From: Streptomyces sp. TP-A0356
Lineage (GTDB): Bacteria; Actinomycetota; Actinomycetes; Streptomycetales; Streptomycetaceae
Direction of reading: 5' to 3'
Assembly (NCBI RefSeq): GCF_001417775.1
Contig: NZ_BBZJ01000015.1
Coordinates: forward strand, 124,001 to 188,000
DNA length: 64,000 nt
The notes below the pieces were generated by a model that did no database searches, was not told the DNA's origin, and was given only the letters and a program-made list of their open reading frames with translations. Position numbers and translations under genes: made by a program. Within the stretch, counting starts at the first letter, position 1, and the number at the start of each line of letters is the position of its first letter. Shown piece by piece: positions 35,673 through 47,795 of this stretch.

Positions 35673-36703
35673 CCATGGACACCGGGGAGGCCGCCATGCG
35701 GGCCGAGACCGCCTCTGTCACTGTCACCGACGACCCGCCGGGCGCGAGCCGCTCGGAGCGCCTGAGCGCGCTCGCCCAGCAGCACGGCGCCCTCGTCACC
35801 CTCGTGATCGCCATGGTGATCGCCTCGTTGAGCTTCGACACCTTCCTGACCGGTGACAACCTGGAGAACATGGCCCTGTCGTCGGCCTTCCTGGCCGTCG
35901 TGGCCCTCGGCATGACCTTCGTGATCGTCACCGGTGGGATCGACCTGTCGGTCGGCTCGCTGTTCGCCCTGGGTGGGGTCCTCGCCGCGTGGGGTTCGCA
36001 GTACGGCACCGCGGTGGCACTGATGCTGCCGGTGGCCGTGTGCGGGCTCGTCGGACTGGTCAACGGGCTGCTGATCGCCCGCTCGGGCCTGGCCCCGTTC
36101 ATCGTCACCCTGGCCGCCATGCTCGGCGCGCGAGGCGTGCTGCTCGCGCTCACCGGCGAGGGGTCACGGACGTACCTCGTGGACAAGGGCTCGTTCTTCG
36201 CGAAACTCGGGCAGGGCTCGCTGCTCGGGATCGGCGTACCCGTGTGGATCACCGTCGTGCTGTTCGTGCTGGGCGCCGTGGTGCTCAGGCGCAGCCGCTT
36301 CGGCCAGTACGTGTACGCGGTCGGCGGCAACGAGGACGCCGCCGCCCTCATGGGCGCGCCCGTGGCCCGGACGAAGGTCGCTGTCTACACCCTGTCGGGA
36401 CTGTGCGCGGGCCTCGCAGGCGCCCTGAACGCGGCATGGCTCGTCTCGGGCGTGACGATCCTCGGCTCCGGCATGGAACTGGAGGCGATCTCGGCGGTCG
36501 TCATCGGCGGCACACTGCTCACCGGCGGCTTCGGCTTCATCAGCGGCTCGCTCGTCGGTGTGGCACTGCTGAAGGTGATCCAGAACGTCATCAACCAGAT
36601 CGGCTCGCTGGACTCCGCCTACCAACAGGTGGTCAGCGGCGCCTTCCTGGCGGTCGTGGTCGTCGCGCAGACCTGGCTCGGTCGCCGGCAGCGCGTGCTG
36701 TGA
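35669..36703 (+). CDS. Sugar ABC transporter permease, YjfF-like
   Basis: A 344-residue second permease with ALGMTFVIVTGGIDLSVGSL, FGQYVYAVGGNEDAAALMG and a late ISAVVIGGTLLTGGFGF. ATG at 35669 overlaps the YtfT-like stop as ATGA, so the two are translated together. It is the last gene of the operon; no catabolic gene follows, and the next gene (PhzF) is convergent. Confidence 0.9.
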   Translation: MTMDTGEAAMRAETASVTVTDDPPGASRSERLSALAQQHGALVTLVIAMVIASLSFDTFLTGDNLENMALSSAFLAVVALGMTFVIVTGGIDLSVGSLFALGGVLAAWGSQYGTAVALMLPVAVCGLVGLVNGLLIARSGLAPFIVTLAAMLGARGVLLALTGEGSRTYLVDKGSFFAKLGQGSLLGIGVPVWITVVLFVLGAVVLRRSRFGQYVYAVGGNEDAAALMGAPVARTKVAVYTLSGLCAGLAGALNAAWLVSGVTILGSGMELEAISAVVIGGTLLTGGFGFISGSLVGVALLKVIQNVINQIGSLDSAYQQVVSGAFLAVVVVAQTWLGRRQRVL

Positions 36704-36916
36704 ACCACGCCGGGGCGCCCGCCGGGGCGTCGCGCGCCCCAGCGTGGTCCCGAGAGGTGGTGGATCGGAAGTGATGCGTCCGCGCCGTCCTGAGGGAAGC
36801 TCAGCGAGCGGCCGCAGCCGACCGTGCGTACCCCACCGCCCACCACCGCGATGCCCTCGGCACGCGCCAAGGGCAGGGGCAGAGGCAGGGGCGAGGTCTG
36901 GTGGACGGGGCCGGGG

Positions 36917-37741
36917 TCAGGGTGTGGTGAGCAGTTCGCCGTCGATGACGGTGACCGCGGTGCCTTGCAGCAGAGTGCGGTCACCGCGCAGTTCGGTGCG
37001 TACCAGGCCACCGCGGGCCGACGCCTGGAAGCCGGTGAGCGTGCTGCCGCCGAGCCGGGCTGACCAGAAGGGTGCCAGCGCAGTGTGGGCGGCGCCGGTC
37101 ACGGGATCCTCGTCGATGCCGATGCCGGGGAAGAAGCAGCGGGAGACGAAGTCGTATCCGGCTGTGGGGTCGTCAGGGCGCGCCGTGACGATCACCCCGC
37201 CCCGTGAGGGCAGCGCGGCCACCGCGGCCAGGTCGGGGGCGAGCGCGCGGACTGTCTTCTCGTCGGCCACCTCGACCAACAGTTCACCGATGTCCGGGCC
37301 GGTCTCGTGGACGGAGAGGACCTCGGCGCCGATCGCGGCGGCGATCTCGGCGGGCGGCGCAACGGCATGGAGCGGGGCGGTGGGGAAGTCCAGGGTAAGG
37401 GTGCCGTCCTCGGCGCCGCCCGCGCGGAGGATGCCACTTCGCGCGGTGAAGCGGATGGTTCCGGTGGCCGCGCCCGTGGTGTGCAGCACATGTGCGGTGG
37501 CCAGCGTGGCGTGGCCGCACATGTTCACCTCGGAGGTCGGAGTGAACCAGCGCAGCGCCCAGTCGGCATCGGGATGTCCGGCAACCGGGTGGGCGAACGC
37601 CGTCTCTGGAAGGCCGACCTCGGCGGCGACCTGCTGCAGCCATCGGTCCTCAGGGAAGCTGTCCATGTCCAGCAGCAGGACGCCCGCAGGGTTGCCGGCA
37701 AAGGGACGGTCTGTGAAGGCGTCGACGATTCTGATCCGCAT
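36917..37741 (-). CDS. PhzF-family epimerase/isomerase
   Basis: A 274-residue protein of the PhzF/diaminopimelate-epimerase-like fold: IVDAFTDRPFAGNPAGVLLL, the GLPETAF motif with the family's catalytic Glu, SEVNMCGHATLATAHVL and GIGIDEDPVTGAAHTALAPFW. It probably isomerises a small molecule; no phenazine genes are near, so phenazine synthesis is not implied. A TACGGT hexamer lies six bases before the ATG and no ribosome site is seen, which suggests a leaderless mRNA. Confidence 0.88.
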   Translation of the reverse strand: MRIRIVDAFTDRPFAGNPAGVLLLDMDSFPEDRWLQQVAAEVGLPETAFAHPVAGHPDADWALRWFTPTSEVNMCGHATLATAHVLHTTGAATGTIRFTARSGILRAGGAEDGTLTLDFPTAPLHAVAPPAEIAAAIGAEVLSVHETGPDIGELLVEVADEKTVRALAPDLAAVAALPSRGGVIVTARPDDPTAGYDFVSRCFFPGIGIDEDPVTGAAHTALAPFWSARLGGSTLTGFQASARGGLVRTELRGDRTLLQGTAVTVIDGELLTTP

Positions 37742-38049
37742 GCACGGACCGTAGACATCGTGGACGACGGCCTGACAGGTCCAATTCGCCATGACTGGCC
37801 TGCCGATCGGCCCCGGAACCATCCGCAGACGCCGACGTCGCGGTGGGCGGTGCCGTAGCCACCCCGTCCGCAGGTCGTTCTCTCGCCCGTTCTGAACGCG
37901 TATGCGGCGGCCGGGCAGGATCCGGAGAGGTACCTGCGGGGCCGCCGCCGCGCCGCCCACGCCGAATGCCTCGGGCTGCGATCCGGCCGCGGGAACGCCG
38001 GCGCGACGGGTTGCCGAAGCGAACCGGGCAGTGGGGGAACGGGCCGCGA
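37742..38049. other. Intergenic region without a recognisable gene
   Basis: 308 bp between the PhzF start and the end of the UvrA-like gene, both leftward. It must hold the PhzF promoter; I see no conserved frame, hairpin or repeat. Confidence 0.4.
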
Positions 38050-40440
<2,391 letters not shown>

Positions 40441-40729
40441 CGTGTCTCCATCTCTTGGGCGGGGCCGCCCGCGCGGTCTCCGTCGGCGTCCCCTGGCTCG
40501 ATTTGACCAGCTTCGAGCGGTACGTCCGGTTCTCCTTCGTCGGCGCGGTCGCGGCAACGGTACGCTGTCCGGCTGATCGGCGGTGTCGGCCGGGGCGTGG
40601 CGACGCGCCATCGACCGGCCCGGCGCAGAGGCCAGAGGGTGGCGATCAGGACGCTGAGCGCGGGAGCGGGGGGCGGCCCTCAGCGGTCGGTGTCGTCCGT
40701 GCGCGTCGTGGCTGCGATCGGCGGACGGC

Positions 40730-40918
40730 TCAGCGCGGCTCGTCGATGCGGATCAGACTGCCCGCGGGATCGCAAAAGGCGCAGTAGCGAGCCCCGTACG
40801 GCTGCTCGGCCGGCTGCTGGCGGCATCGGCGCCGTCGGCCTCCAGACGCTCGAAGAAGGCCGGGGAATGCGTCCGGGTCGTCGTGCGGGAGGGAGCTCGT
40901 GTGAAGGGTGAGGTCCAT
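40730..40918 (-). pseudogene. Internally deleted glyoxalase/VOC protein
   Basis: Only 62 codons remain of a protein normally near 130. The start MDLTLHTSSLPHDDPDAF and the end EQPYGARYCAFCDPAG plus SLIRIDEPR are clear parts of a vicinal-oxygen-chelate family protein. The middle 60 or so residues are gone, and the short joining stretch is read in the wrong frame (the other frame gives FERLEADGADAA). The ends remain in one frame, but the metal-binding core cannot form. Confidence 0.7.
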
Positions 40919-41160
40919 GGCGGTCACGCTAGCCGCGGCCCGGTGACCCGCGCTTCTCGATTCCTGACCGGTCCGGTCACCAGTTTCGCCACGCCGTCTC
41001 TCGATCGAGACGGCTACGACATGGTTCCGCGCCCGTCCGGTTGCCCCACAGGGCCGACGACCACGCAGCCGCTCTGCGGCCCGGGCAGCAGTGGCGGCGA
41101 CCGGTCCGTCGGGGTCGCGCCGTAAGCTTCGTCGGGGTTCTGATGCGCGGGGAGGCGTGA

Positions 41161-42636
41161 GTGGGGCGGGACATGGTCCTCGGTGACCGGTACGAGCTGG
41201 TCGAGAGACTCGGGCAGGGCGGCATGGGAACGGTCCATCGTGGGGTGGACCGGCGGCTGCGCCGCACCGTCGCGGTGAAGCTGCTCTCCTCGGCGTTGGC
41301 CCACGACCCGCAGTCACGAGCCCGCTTCCGGCGCGAGGCACACGCGGCCGCCGCGCTGAACCATCCGGCCGTGGCCACCATCCACGACGTCGGCGAGGAG
41401 CCGGACCCGGATGGCCCCCGCCCCTACCTGGTCATGGAGTACGTGCAGGGCACCACCCTCGCCGAGGCCCTGCGCGGCGGCCCCCTGCCCGTGGCCGACG
41501 CGATCAACGCGGCATGCTCCGTACTGGACGCGCTACGGCACAGCCACGAGCGCGGAATCGTGCACAGGGACATCAAGCCCTCGAACATCATGCTCGCCGG
41601 ATCCGACACCGTGAAGGTCCTCGACTTCGGCATCGCCAAGGCGTTCACCGAGGCCGCCACCCGCATCACCGGCAGCGGTGCCGCGATAGGCACCCCCGCT
41701 TACCTCTCGCCCGAGCAGATCAGCGGGGTGGAGATCGACCACCGGGCCGATCTCTACGCGATGGGGTGTCTGCTGCACGAACTGCTGACCGGGCAGCCAC
41801 CGTTCCGTGGCGAATCTCCGTTCGCCATCATGCATCAGCACTTGTTCGCCGAACCCGAACCGGTCTCCCGGCTCCGACCGCAGGTACCGCCGGCGGTGGA
41901 GGCCGTGATACTGCGCGCACTGCGCAAGGACCCGGCGGAGCGGTTCGCCGATGCGGGGCAGATGCGCGCGGCCCTCGCCGACGCCCTGACACAGAGCTCC
42001 ATGCCGACGGCCCAGGCCGCCACGCCCTTCCTCCCGGCAACGCGATCCGGCGACCGAACCGAGCTCAAGGACAGGTTCCGGATCTCGCTGCGCCCCTCCG
42101 TCGACGGCGCCTTGGCCCTGCTCGGATGCCTGCTGTCGATGCTGTGCGCACGTGGCGAACTGGTGGCCACCGCTCACTTCGGATGGATCGCCGTCGCGGC
42201 CGGGCTGTTGGGCTTGGTGACGCTGCCGTGGTCGACGCGCCTGTCCTGCGCGGTGGGCTGGGGCCCGGTGGCCGAAGCCGTGGCGGTCAACTCCGAACTG
42301 CGGCGCGCCTACGACGGGTGGGACAGCTCGTACGTCGGCATCGCTGCCCTGCTGGCGCTGGTCGCCGTCTGCTGCCTCGTCGGCGCGGCACGCAGCCAGG
42401 AGCGCGGCGCCGGGGCACTGGTCGCCTTCTGGTTCAGTGCCACCGCATCCATCTGGTACATCCTCGACGACCTGCACAAGCTCTTCGTCTTCTATCTGCT
42501 CCTGTCGCTGGTGGCCATCGCCACCCTGTCGTGGGAGGCCGCCGCACTCGTACGGCGCTGGGCCAGTGCGCGGCGGGCGGCACCGGAAGGGCCGTCCATC
42601 GACGTGCCGTCCGGCCGCGCCCTTACCAGCCGTTGA
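41161..42636 (+). CDS. Ser/Thr protein kinase with a five-helix membrane tail
   Basis: A 491-residue Hanks-type kinase. The kinase domain (about 10-275) is complete: glycine loop LGQGGMGTVHRG, VAVKLL lysine, catalytic HRDIKPSN, DFG in VLDFGIAKAF, and activation/P+1 segment GTPAYLSPEQ. Instead of the single helix and PASTA or sensor domain common in PknB, the C-terminal 170 residues form about five hydrophobic helices (ALALLGCLLSMLC, WIAVAAGLLGLVTL, YVGIAALLALVAVCCLV, ALVAFWFSATASIWYI, FVFYLLLSLVAIATL). GTG at 41161 follows GGGGAGG. The input signal may come from within the membrane. Confidence 0.9.
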   Translation: MGRDMVLGDRYELVERLGQGGMGTVHRGVDRRLRRTVAVKLLSSALAHDPQSRARFRREAHAAAALNHPAVATIHDVGEEPDPDGPRPYLVMEYVQGTTLAEALRGGPLPVADAINAACSVLDALRHSHERGIVHRDIKPSNIMLAGSDTVKVLDFGIAKAFTEAATRITGSGAAIGTPAYLSPEQISGVEIDHRADLYAMGCLLHELLTGQPPFRGESPFAIMHQHLFAEPEPVSRLRPQVPPAVEAVILRALRKDPAERFADAGQMRAALADALTQSSMPTAQAATPFLPATRSGDRTELKDRFRISLRPSVDGALALLGCLLSMLCARGELVATAHFGWIAVAAGLLGLVTLPWSTRLSCAVGWGPVAEAVAVNSELRRAYDGWDSSYVGIAALLALVAVCCLVGAARSQERGAGALVAFWFSATASIWYILDDLHKLFVFYLLLSLVAIATLSWEAAALVRRWASARRAAPEGPSIDVPSGRALTSR

Positions 42637-42925
42637 CCCGAAAGCCCAGGACCTGAAGCTCCACACGAGGCGGAGCCCCCCGAGGACCCTCACAGCGGGC
42701 GAGCATGTGGGGCGATGACGTGCGCCTCCGGAAGACATCGACGGCCGGCCGACGTGACGTCAGTCACCCCCCAGCGCGCATGACCTGGCACTTTGCACGG
42801 CCTTCGAGGCACGTTGCATCTCTTGTCATGTGCTGTAGCGCGCACGTAACCCGTCTGGCGAACCGTGGTTGTTGATCGAATCCCTGTCCGACTGTCCCAC
42901 CTTGAGTGGTTAGAGAGGTTCCTTG

Positions 42926-44209
42926 ATGAAGACCGGCTCCGTAGCGGCGCCCTTCTTCACCTTCGTCGACTCCACCCGCATCGCGAGCATCCTCCGGGCA
43001 GCTGCCTGGTGCGCGCTGGTGCTGTTGTGCACTGCCCTGGGTGATCTCGCCAGGTGGGCGGGCCTGCCGGCCGCACACCTTCTGGTCGCTCTCCTGACGG
43101 GTATCACGGTCGCCCTTGCCGGACTGGTGCGCCGGCCCTTCCCTCGTGGCGCCAACCGGGCCGCGCAGGCAACGGTCGGAGCGCTGATGGGCGGTTACCT
43201 GGACCCGGCCGCGGTACGCGAGGTCGCGGGGACCATCGTGCCGCTGGCGTTCATCACGCTCGCGACCATCGTGCTGTGTGTGGCCTCGGCTCGCTTGCTT
43301 CCCCGCATGACGGCGATGAGCAGGCCCGACGCCGTGCTGGGCATGGTGCCGGGTGGATCGGCGGCCATCATCTCCTGTGCGGAGGAGCTCGACGCCGACA
43401 GCCGCGTCGTGGCGTTCATGCAGTACCTGCGCGTCGGTCTGGTCGCGGCCTCGACCCCCGTAGTGGTGCTGGCTGTGGGCGCGCTGACGCACAGCGGTGT
43501 CCTGGCGGCCTCCGCGGACGGCCCGCTGCTGCCCGAACGGCTGCTGCTGGTGGCCGGGCCCCAGCAGATCACCGGTGTGGTGGTGCTCGCGGCGATGTGC
43601 GCCCTGGGCATCCAGGTCGGGCGGCGATTGAGGCTCCCGGCACCCGCGCTGATGGGCACGATGCTGATCACCGCCATAGGTGTCTTCAGCGGGGCGGCCG
43701 TCGGGTTTCAGCCCACCGGCGTCCTTCAGGACGTGGTCTTCACCATGATCGGCCTGGAGGTGGGCCTTCGCTTCACCCCCGACACGGTGCGCCACGTGGG
43801 TCGCGTGCTGCCGCACGTCGTCGCGGTGACCGCCGCGGTGTGCCTGGCCTGTGCCGCCCTGGCCGCGGCACTGGCCGTCGCCATCCACATCCCCTTCCTC
43901 GACGCCTACCTCGCGACCACGCCCGGCGGAATCAACGCTGTGCTGGCCACGGCGGCCGACGCTCACTCCCACCTGGCGCTGATCTCGACCACCCAGAGTC
44001 TGCGGTTGTTCCTGGTCGTCTTCCTCGCTCCTCCGTTGATCCGGTGGGCCGTCCCCGCACGGCAGGGCACCGGCCGACGGACACCGCAGAAACGGCAACC
44101 GGGCAACGTCGCCCGATCCTCCATAGTCGTCCGCACCCACCACCCCGACCGGAAACCCCGGTTCGAAGCCCGCGAGCTCGCCGTGTCCGAAGGGCCTTTC
44201 GCCCGGTAG
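42926..44209 (+). CDS. AbrB-family (ammonia monooxygenase-associated) membrane protein
   Basis: A 427-residue polytopic membrane protein of the AbrB/PF05145 family. It shows the internal duplication typical of that family: one half reads TVGALMGGYLDPAAVREVAG...GMVPGGSAAIISCAEELD and the other TMIGLEVGLRFTPDTVRHVG...ATTPGGINAVLATAADA. About ten helices. Its transport role is not established. ATG at 42926 follows GAGAGG; a TTG lies just before. A strong terminator stands downstream. Confidence 0.87.
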   Translation: MKTGSVAAPFFTFVDSTRIASILRAAAWCALVLLCTALGDLARWAGLPAAHLLVALLTGITVALAGLVRRPFPRGANRAAQATVGALMGGYLDPAAVREVAGTIVPLAFITLATIVLCVASARLLPRMTAMSRPDAVLGMVPGGSAAIISCAEELDADSRVVAFMQYLRVGLVAASTPVVVLAVGALTHSGVLAASADGPLLPERLLLVAGPQQITGVVVLAAMCALGIQVGRRLRLPAPALMGTMLITAIGVFSGAAVGFQPTGVLQDVVFTMIGLEVGLRFTPDTVRHVGRVLPHVVAVTAAVCLACAALAAALAVAIHIPFLDAYLATTPGGINAVLATAADAHSHLALISTTQSLRLFLVVFLAPPLIRWAVPARQGTGRRTPQKRQPGNVARSSIVVRTHHPDRKPRFEARELAVSEGPFAR

Positions 44210-44292
44210 GCCGACGGTCCCGGCCGCCTCACCGCTGATCGAAGGCCGCCCCCATACGTCAACCGGTTCGCGCCTCCACAGGGCCACTGGAA

Positions 44293-44329
44293 CGCCGACG
44301 TGCCTGATGCACACTCAGGCACGTCGGCG
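44293..44329. terminator. Terminator hairpin after the AbrB-like gene
   Basis: A perfect 15-bp stem (CGCCGACGTGCCTGA and complement) with a seven-base loop, separating this gene from the formate dehydrogenase operon. Confidence 0.85.
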
Positions 44330-44504
44330 GAGTTCGGAGCAGCAGTGGTCGACGCCCGCCCCCGCCGACCGGACGCGAGCCCGAGCTCACCCCGAGTACG
44401 CGGGTGCACCACCCCGACTTGCGGAGGGGCATCCCGGCGGTAGCGTCGGAGATGGCGTATGTCATCGCGCGAAGGAGCGTATGCCACCGCACGAAGGAGC
44501 ACGC

Positions 44505-47500
44505 ATGGGCCTGGAACGCTGGATCGGCGCCTGGCCGGTGTACCGGCAGATCACAGGAGCCGACCGGCTGGGGAGAGGCAAGGCCGCGGAGTCGCGGCGC
44601 TCGGCCGGTCTCGGTCCCCGGACGGACAGCGCGGACCGGGTGGTGGACTCGGTCTGCCCCTACTGCGCGGTGGGCTGCGCACAGCGCGTGTACGTCAAGG
44701 ACGAGCAGGTCATCCAGATCGAGGGCAATCCCGACAGCCCCATCTCGCGCGGCCGCCTGTGCCCGAAGGGATCCGCCAGCAAGCAGCTCGTCACCGGCCC
44801 GCAACGCGAGCAGAAGGTGCGCTACCGACCGCCGTACGCCACCGAGTGGCAGGCCCTGGACCTGGAGACGGCCATGGACATGGTGGCCGACCGGGTGCTG
44901 GACGCGCGGCGCAAGGGCTGGCAGGACGTGGACGAGGACGGGAAGACCCTGCGCCGCACCATGGGCATCGCCAGTCTGGGCGGCGCCACCCTCGACAACG
45001 AGGAAAACTACCTGATCAAGAAGTTGTTCACCGCGCTGGGCGCGCTACAGATCGAGAACCAGGCACGTATTTGACACTCCGCCACGGTTCCCGGTCTGGG
45101 AGCTTCGTTCGGACGCGGCGGCGCCACCGACTACCAGCAGGACCTGGCCAACGCCGACTGCATCATCATCATGGGCTCGAACATGGCCGAGGCCCATCCC
45201 GTGGGGTTCCAGTGGGTCATGGAGGCCAAGGCGCGCAGCGCCCGGGTCATCCACATCGATCCCCGCTTCAGCCGCACCAGCGCGCTCGCCGACCAGCACA
45301 TCACGCTGCGGGTGGGCACGGACATCGCCTTCCTGGGCGGGGTGATCAACTACATCCTGTCCAACGACCTCTACTTCAGGGAGTACGTGCAGACGTACAC
45401 CAACGCCCCGTTCCTGCTGAGCGAGCGCTACCAGGACACCGAGGATCTGGACGGCCTGTTCAGCGGCTACGACCCGCACACCGCCTCGTACGACTCCTCC
45501 AGTTGGGCGTACGAGGGCATCGAGGCCGAGGAGCGGCCGGGCCACCGTCTGAAGGAGCAGGCCGCGGCCTACCAGCACGGTGCCGGCGGTCCGGTCGTCG
45601 ACGGAGGCGCCGGCGAGATCGCGGCCGATCCGACGCTGAAGCATCCGCGTTGTGTGTTCCAGGTGGTCAAGCGGCACTTCGCCCGCTACACCCCGGAGAT
45701 GGTCGAGCGGATCTGCGGGGTGCCCCGGGAGCGGTTCCTCGACGTGTGCCGGGCCTGGACGGAGAACTCGGGACGGGAGCGCACCGCGGCGCTGGTCTAC
45801 AGCGTCGGCTGGACCCAGCACTCGGTCGGCGCCCAGTACATCCGGGCCGGTTCCATCATCCAGTTGCTGCTGGGCAACATCGGCCGTCCCGGCGGCGGGA
45901 TCTACGCGCTGCGCGGGCACGCCAGCATTCAGGGCTCCACCGACATCCCGACCCTGTTCAACCTGCTGCCCGGCTATCTGCCGATGCCGGACACCACCCA
46001 CGAGAACCTGACCGCCTACCTGGACGGAATCCGCCGCCCCCATCAGAAGGGGTTCTGGGGCAACGCCGACGCCTACATGGTCTCGTTGCTCAAGGAGTAC
46101 TGGGGCGAGGCGGCTACGGCGCAGAACGACTACTGCTTCGACTACCTGCCCCGCGTCAACGGCGACCACGGCACCTACCGCACCGCCATGGACATGGTCG
46201 ACGGGAAGGTCTTCGGCTACTTCCTGCTCGGCCAGAACCCCGCGGTCGGCTCCGCGCACGGCCGGCTGCAGCGTCTGGGCATGGCCAAGCTGGACTGGCT
46301 GGTCGTCCGCGACCTGACCATGATCGAGAGCGCCACGTTCTGGAAGGACGCCCCCGAGATCGAGACCGGCGAGATCGCCACCGAGCGGTGCCGCACCGAG
46401 GTGTTCTTCTTCCCCGCCGCCTCGCATGTGGAGAAGGCCGGCACCTTCACCCAGACCCAGCGCATGCTCCAGTGGCGGGACCAGGCCGTGGAACCCCGTG
46501 GTGACCAGCGGTCCGATCTGTGGTTCTTCTACCACCTCGGCAGGCGCCTCAAGGAGAAGCTGGCCGCCTCGACCGACGACCGCGACCGCCCCGTCCTCGA
46601 CCTCGCCTGGGACTACCGCACCGAGGGCGACGAGCCGTCCGCCGCGGACGTGCTGCGCCACATCAACGGCATCGACCTGCGTACCGGGCGGACGGTCAGC
46701 GGCTACCCCGACCTCAAGGCCGACGGCAGCACGTCCTGCGGCTGCTGGATCTACAGCGGGGTGTACGCCGACGAGGTCAACCAGGCCCGGCGCCGCAAAC
46801 CCCGGTTGGAACAAGGGCCGTACGAGGCCGAGTGGGGCTGGACCTGGCCGTTGAACCGGCGTGTGCTCTACAACCGCGCCTCGGCCGACCCGCAAGGGCG
46901 CCCCTGGAGCGAGCGCAAGGCCCTCGTCTGGTGGGACGAGGAACGCGGTGAGTGGACCGGACACGACATCCCGGACTTCGAGAAGGACAAGCCGCCTCAC
47001 TACCGGCCGCCCGAGGGGGCATCGGGCCCGGAGGCGCTGAGCGGCGAGGACGCGTTCATCATGATGGCCGACGGGAAGGCATGGCTGTTCGCCCCGGCCG
47101 GGCTCGCGGACGGCCCGTTGCCCACCCACTACGAGCCGCAGGAGTCCCCTGTACGCAACCTCCTCTACGGCCAGCAGGCCAATCCGGCCCGGAAGGTGTA
47201 CGGGCGCCGCGACAACCCCTCCAACCCGGCTCCGCCCGAGCCGCACAGCGACGTGTTCCCCTTCGTGTTCACGGCGTCGCGGCTCACCGAGCACCACACC
47301 GCCGGCGGCATGAGCCGCGGACTGCCGTACCTGTCGGAGCTGCAGCCGGAGCTGTTCGTCGAGGTGTCACCGGAACTGGCGGCCGAACGCGGGCTGCGCC
47401 ACCTGGACTGGGCCCATGTGATCACCAGCCGGACGGCGGTGGAGGCCCGGGTGTTCGTCACCGACCGGCTGGCGCCACTCCGCGTCGAGGGCCGGACCCT

Positions 47501-47795
47501 CCACCAGGTCTGGATGCCCTACCACTGGGGACCCACGGGCCTCACCAGCGGTGACGTCGTCAACGACCTCATCGGCGTGGTGGCCGACCCGAACGTGCTG
47601 ATCCAGGAGAGCAAGGTACTGACCTGCGACATCCGTCCAGGACGGCGGCCGAGAGGACCCGCCCTGCTGGAGTACGTCCAGGACTACCGCCGCCGGGCAG
47701 GGATCACACCGGAGACCGGTACTCGCCTCGTGACGGCGGGCGACGACCACAAGCCGGCCCACACCGAATCGAACCGGCCGGAGGATGCCTCATGA
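44505..47795 (+). CDS. fdhA: Formate dehydrogenase catalytic subunit, selenocysteine-containing
   Basis: A 1096-residue molybdopterin enzyme oxidising formate to CO2. The N-terminal 4Fe-4S cluster ligands are Cys51, Cys54, Cys58 (CPYCAVGC) and Cys86 (GRLCPKG). An in-frame TGA at 45072-45074 falls exactly at the catalytic position (IENQARI-Sec-HSATVPGLG, residue 190), where FdnG/FdhF have selenocysteine, and the sequence continues in the same frame to 47795. Without readthrough only a useless 189-residue fragment is made. ATG at 44505 has GAAGGAG before it; a similar signal precedes ATG 44481. No Tat signal is seen, so the active site probably faces the cytoplasm. Confidence 0.92.
45072..45100 (+). 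promoter_or_regulatory. UGA codon and SECIS-like hairpin
   Basis: After the UGA come 18 nucleotides and then GGTCT (45093-45097), flanked by CCC and GGG arms with an adjacent unpaired T. This reproduces the E. coli fdhF SECIS: a GGUCU apical loop, a bulged U and the same 18-nt spacing. It would recruit SelB with Sec-tRNA. Confidence 0.8.

Noticed and set aside
36867..36892. G-rich repeats that might form a G-quadruplex
   Set aside because: The G-runs are uneven and such stretches are common in DNA of this composition; no link to a gene end or start was evident.
44160..44178. A GGTTCGAAGCC tRNA-like motif
   Set aside because: It lies inside the AbrB-family coding sequence and no tRNA arms surround it.
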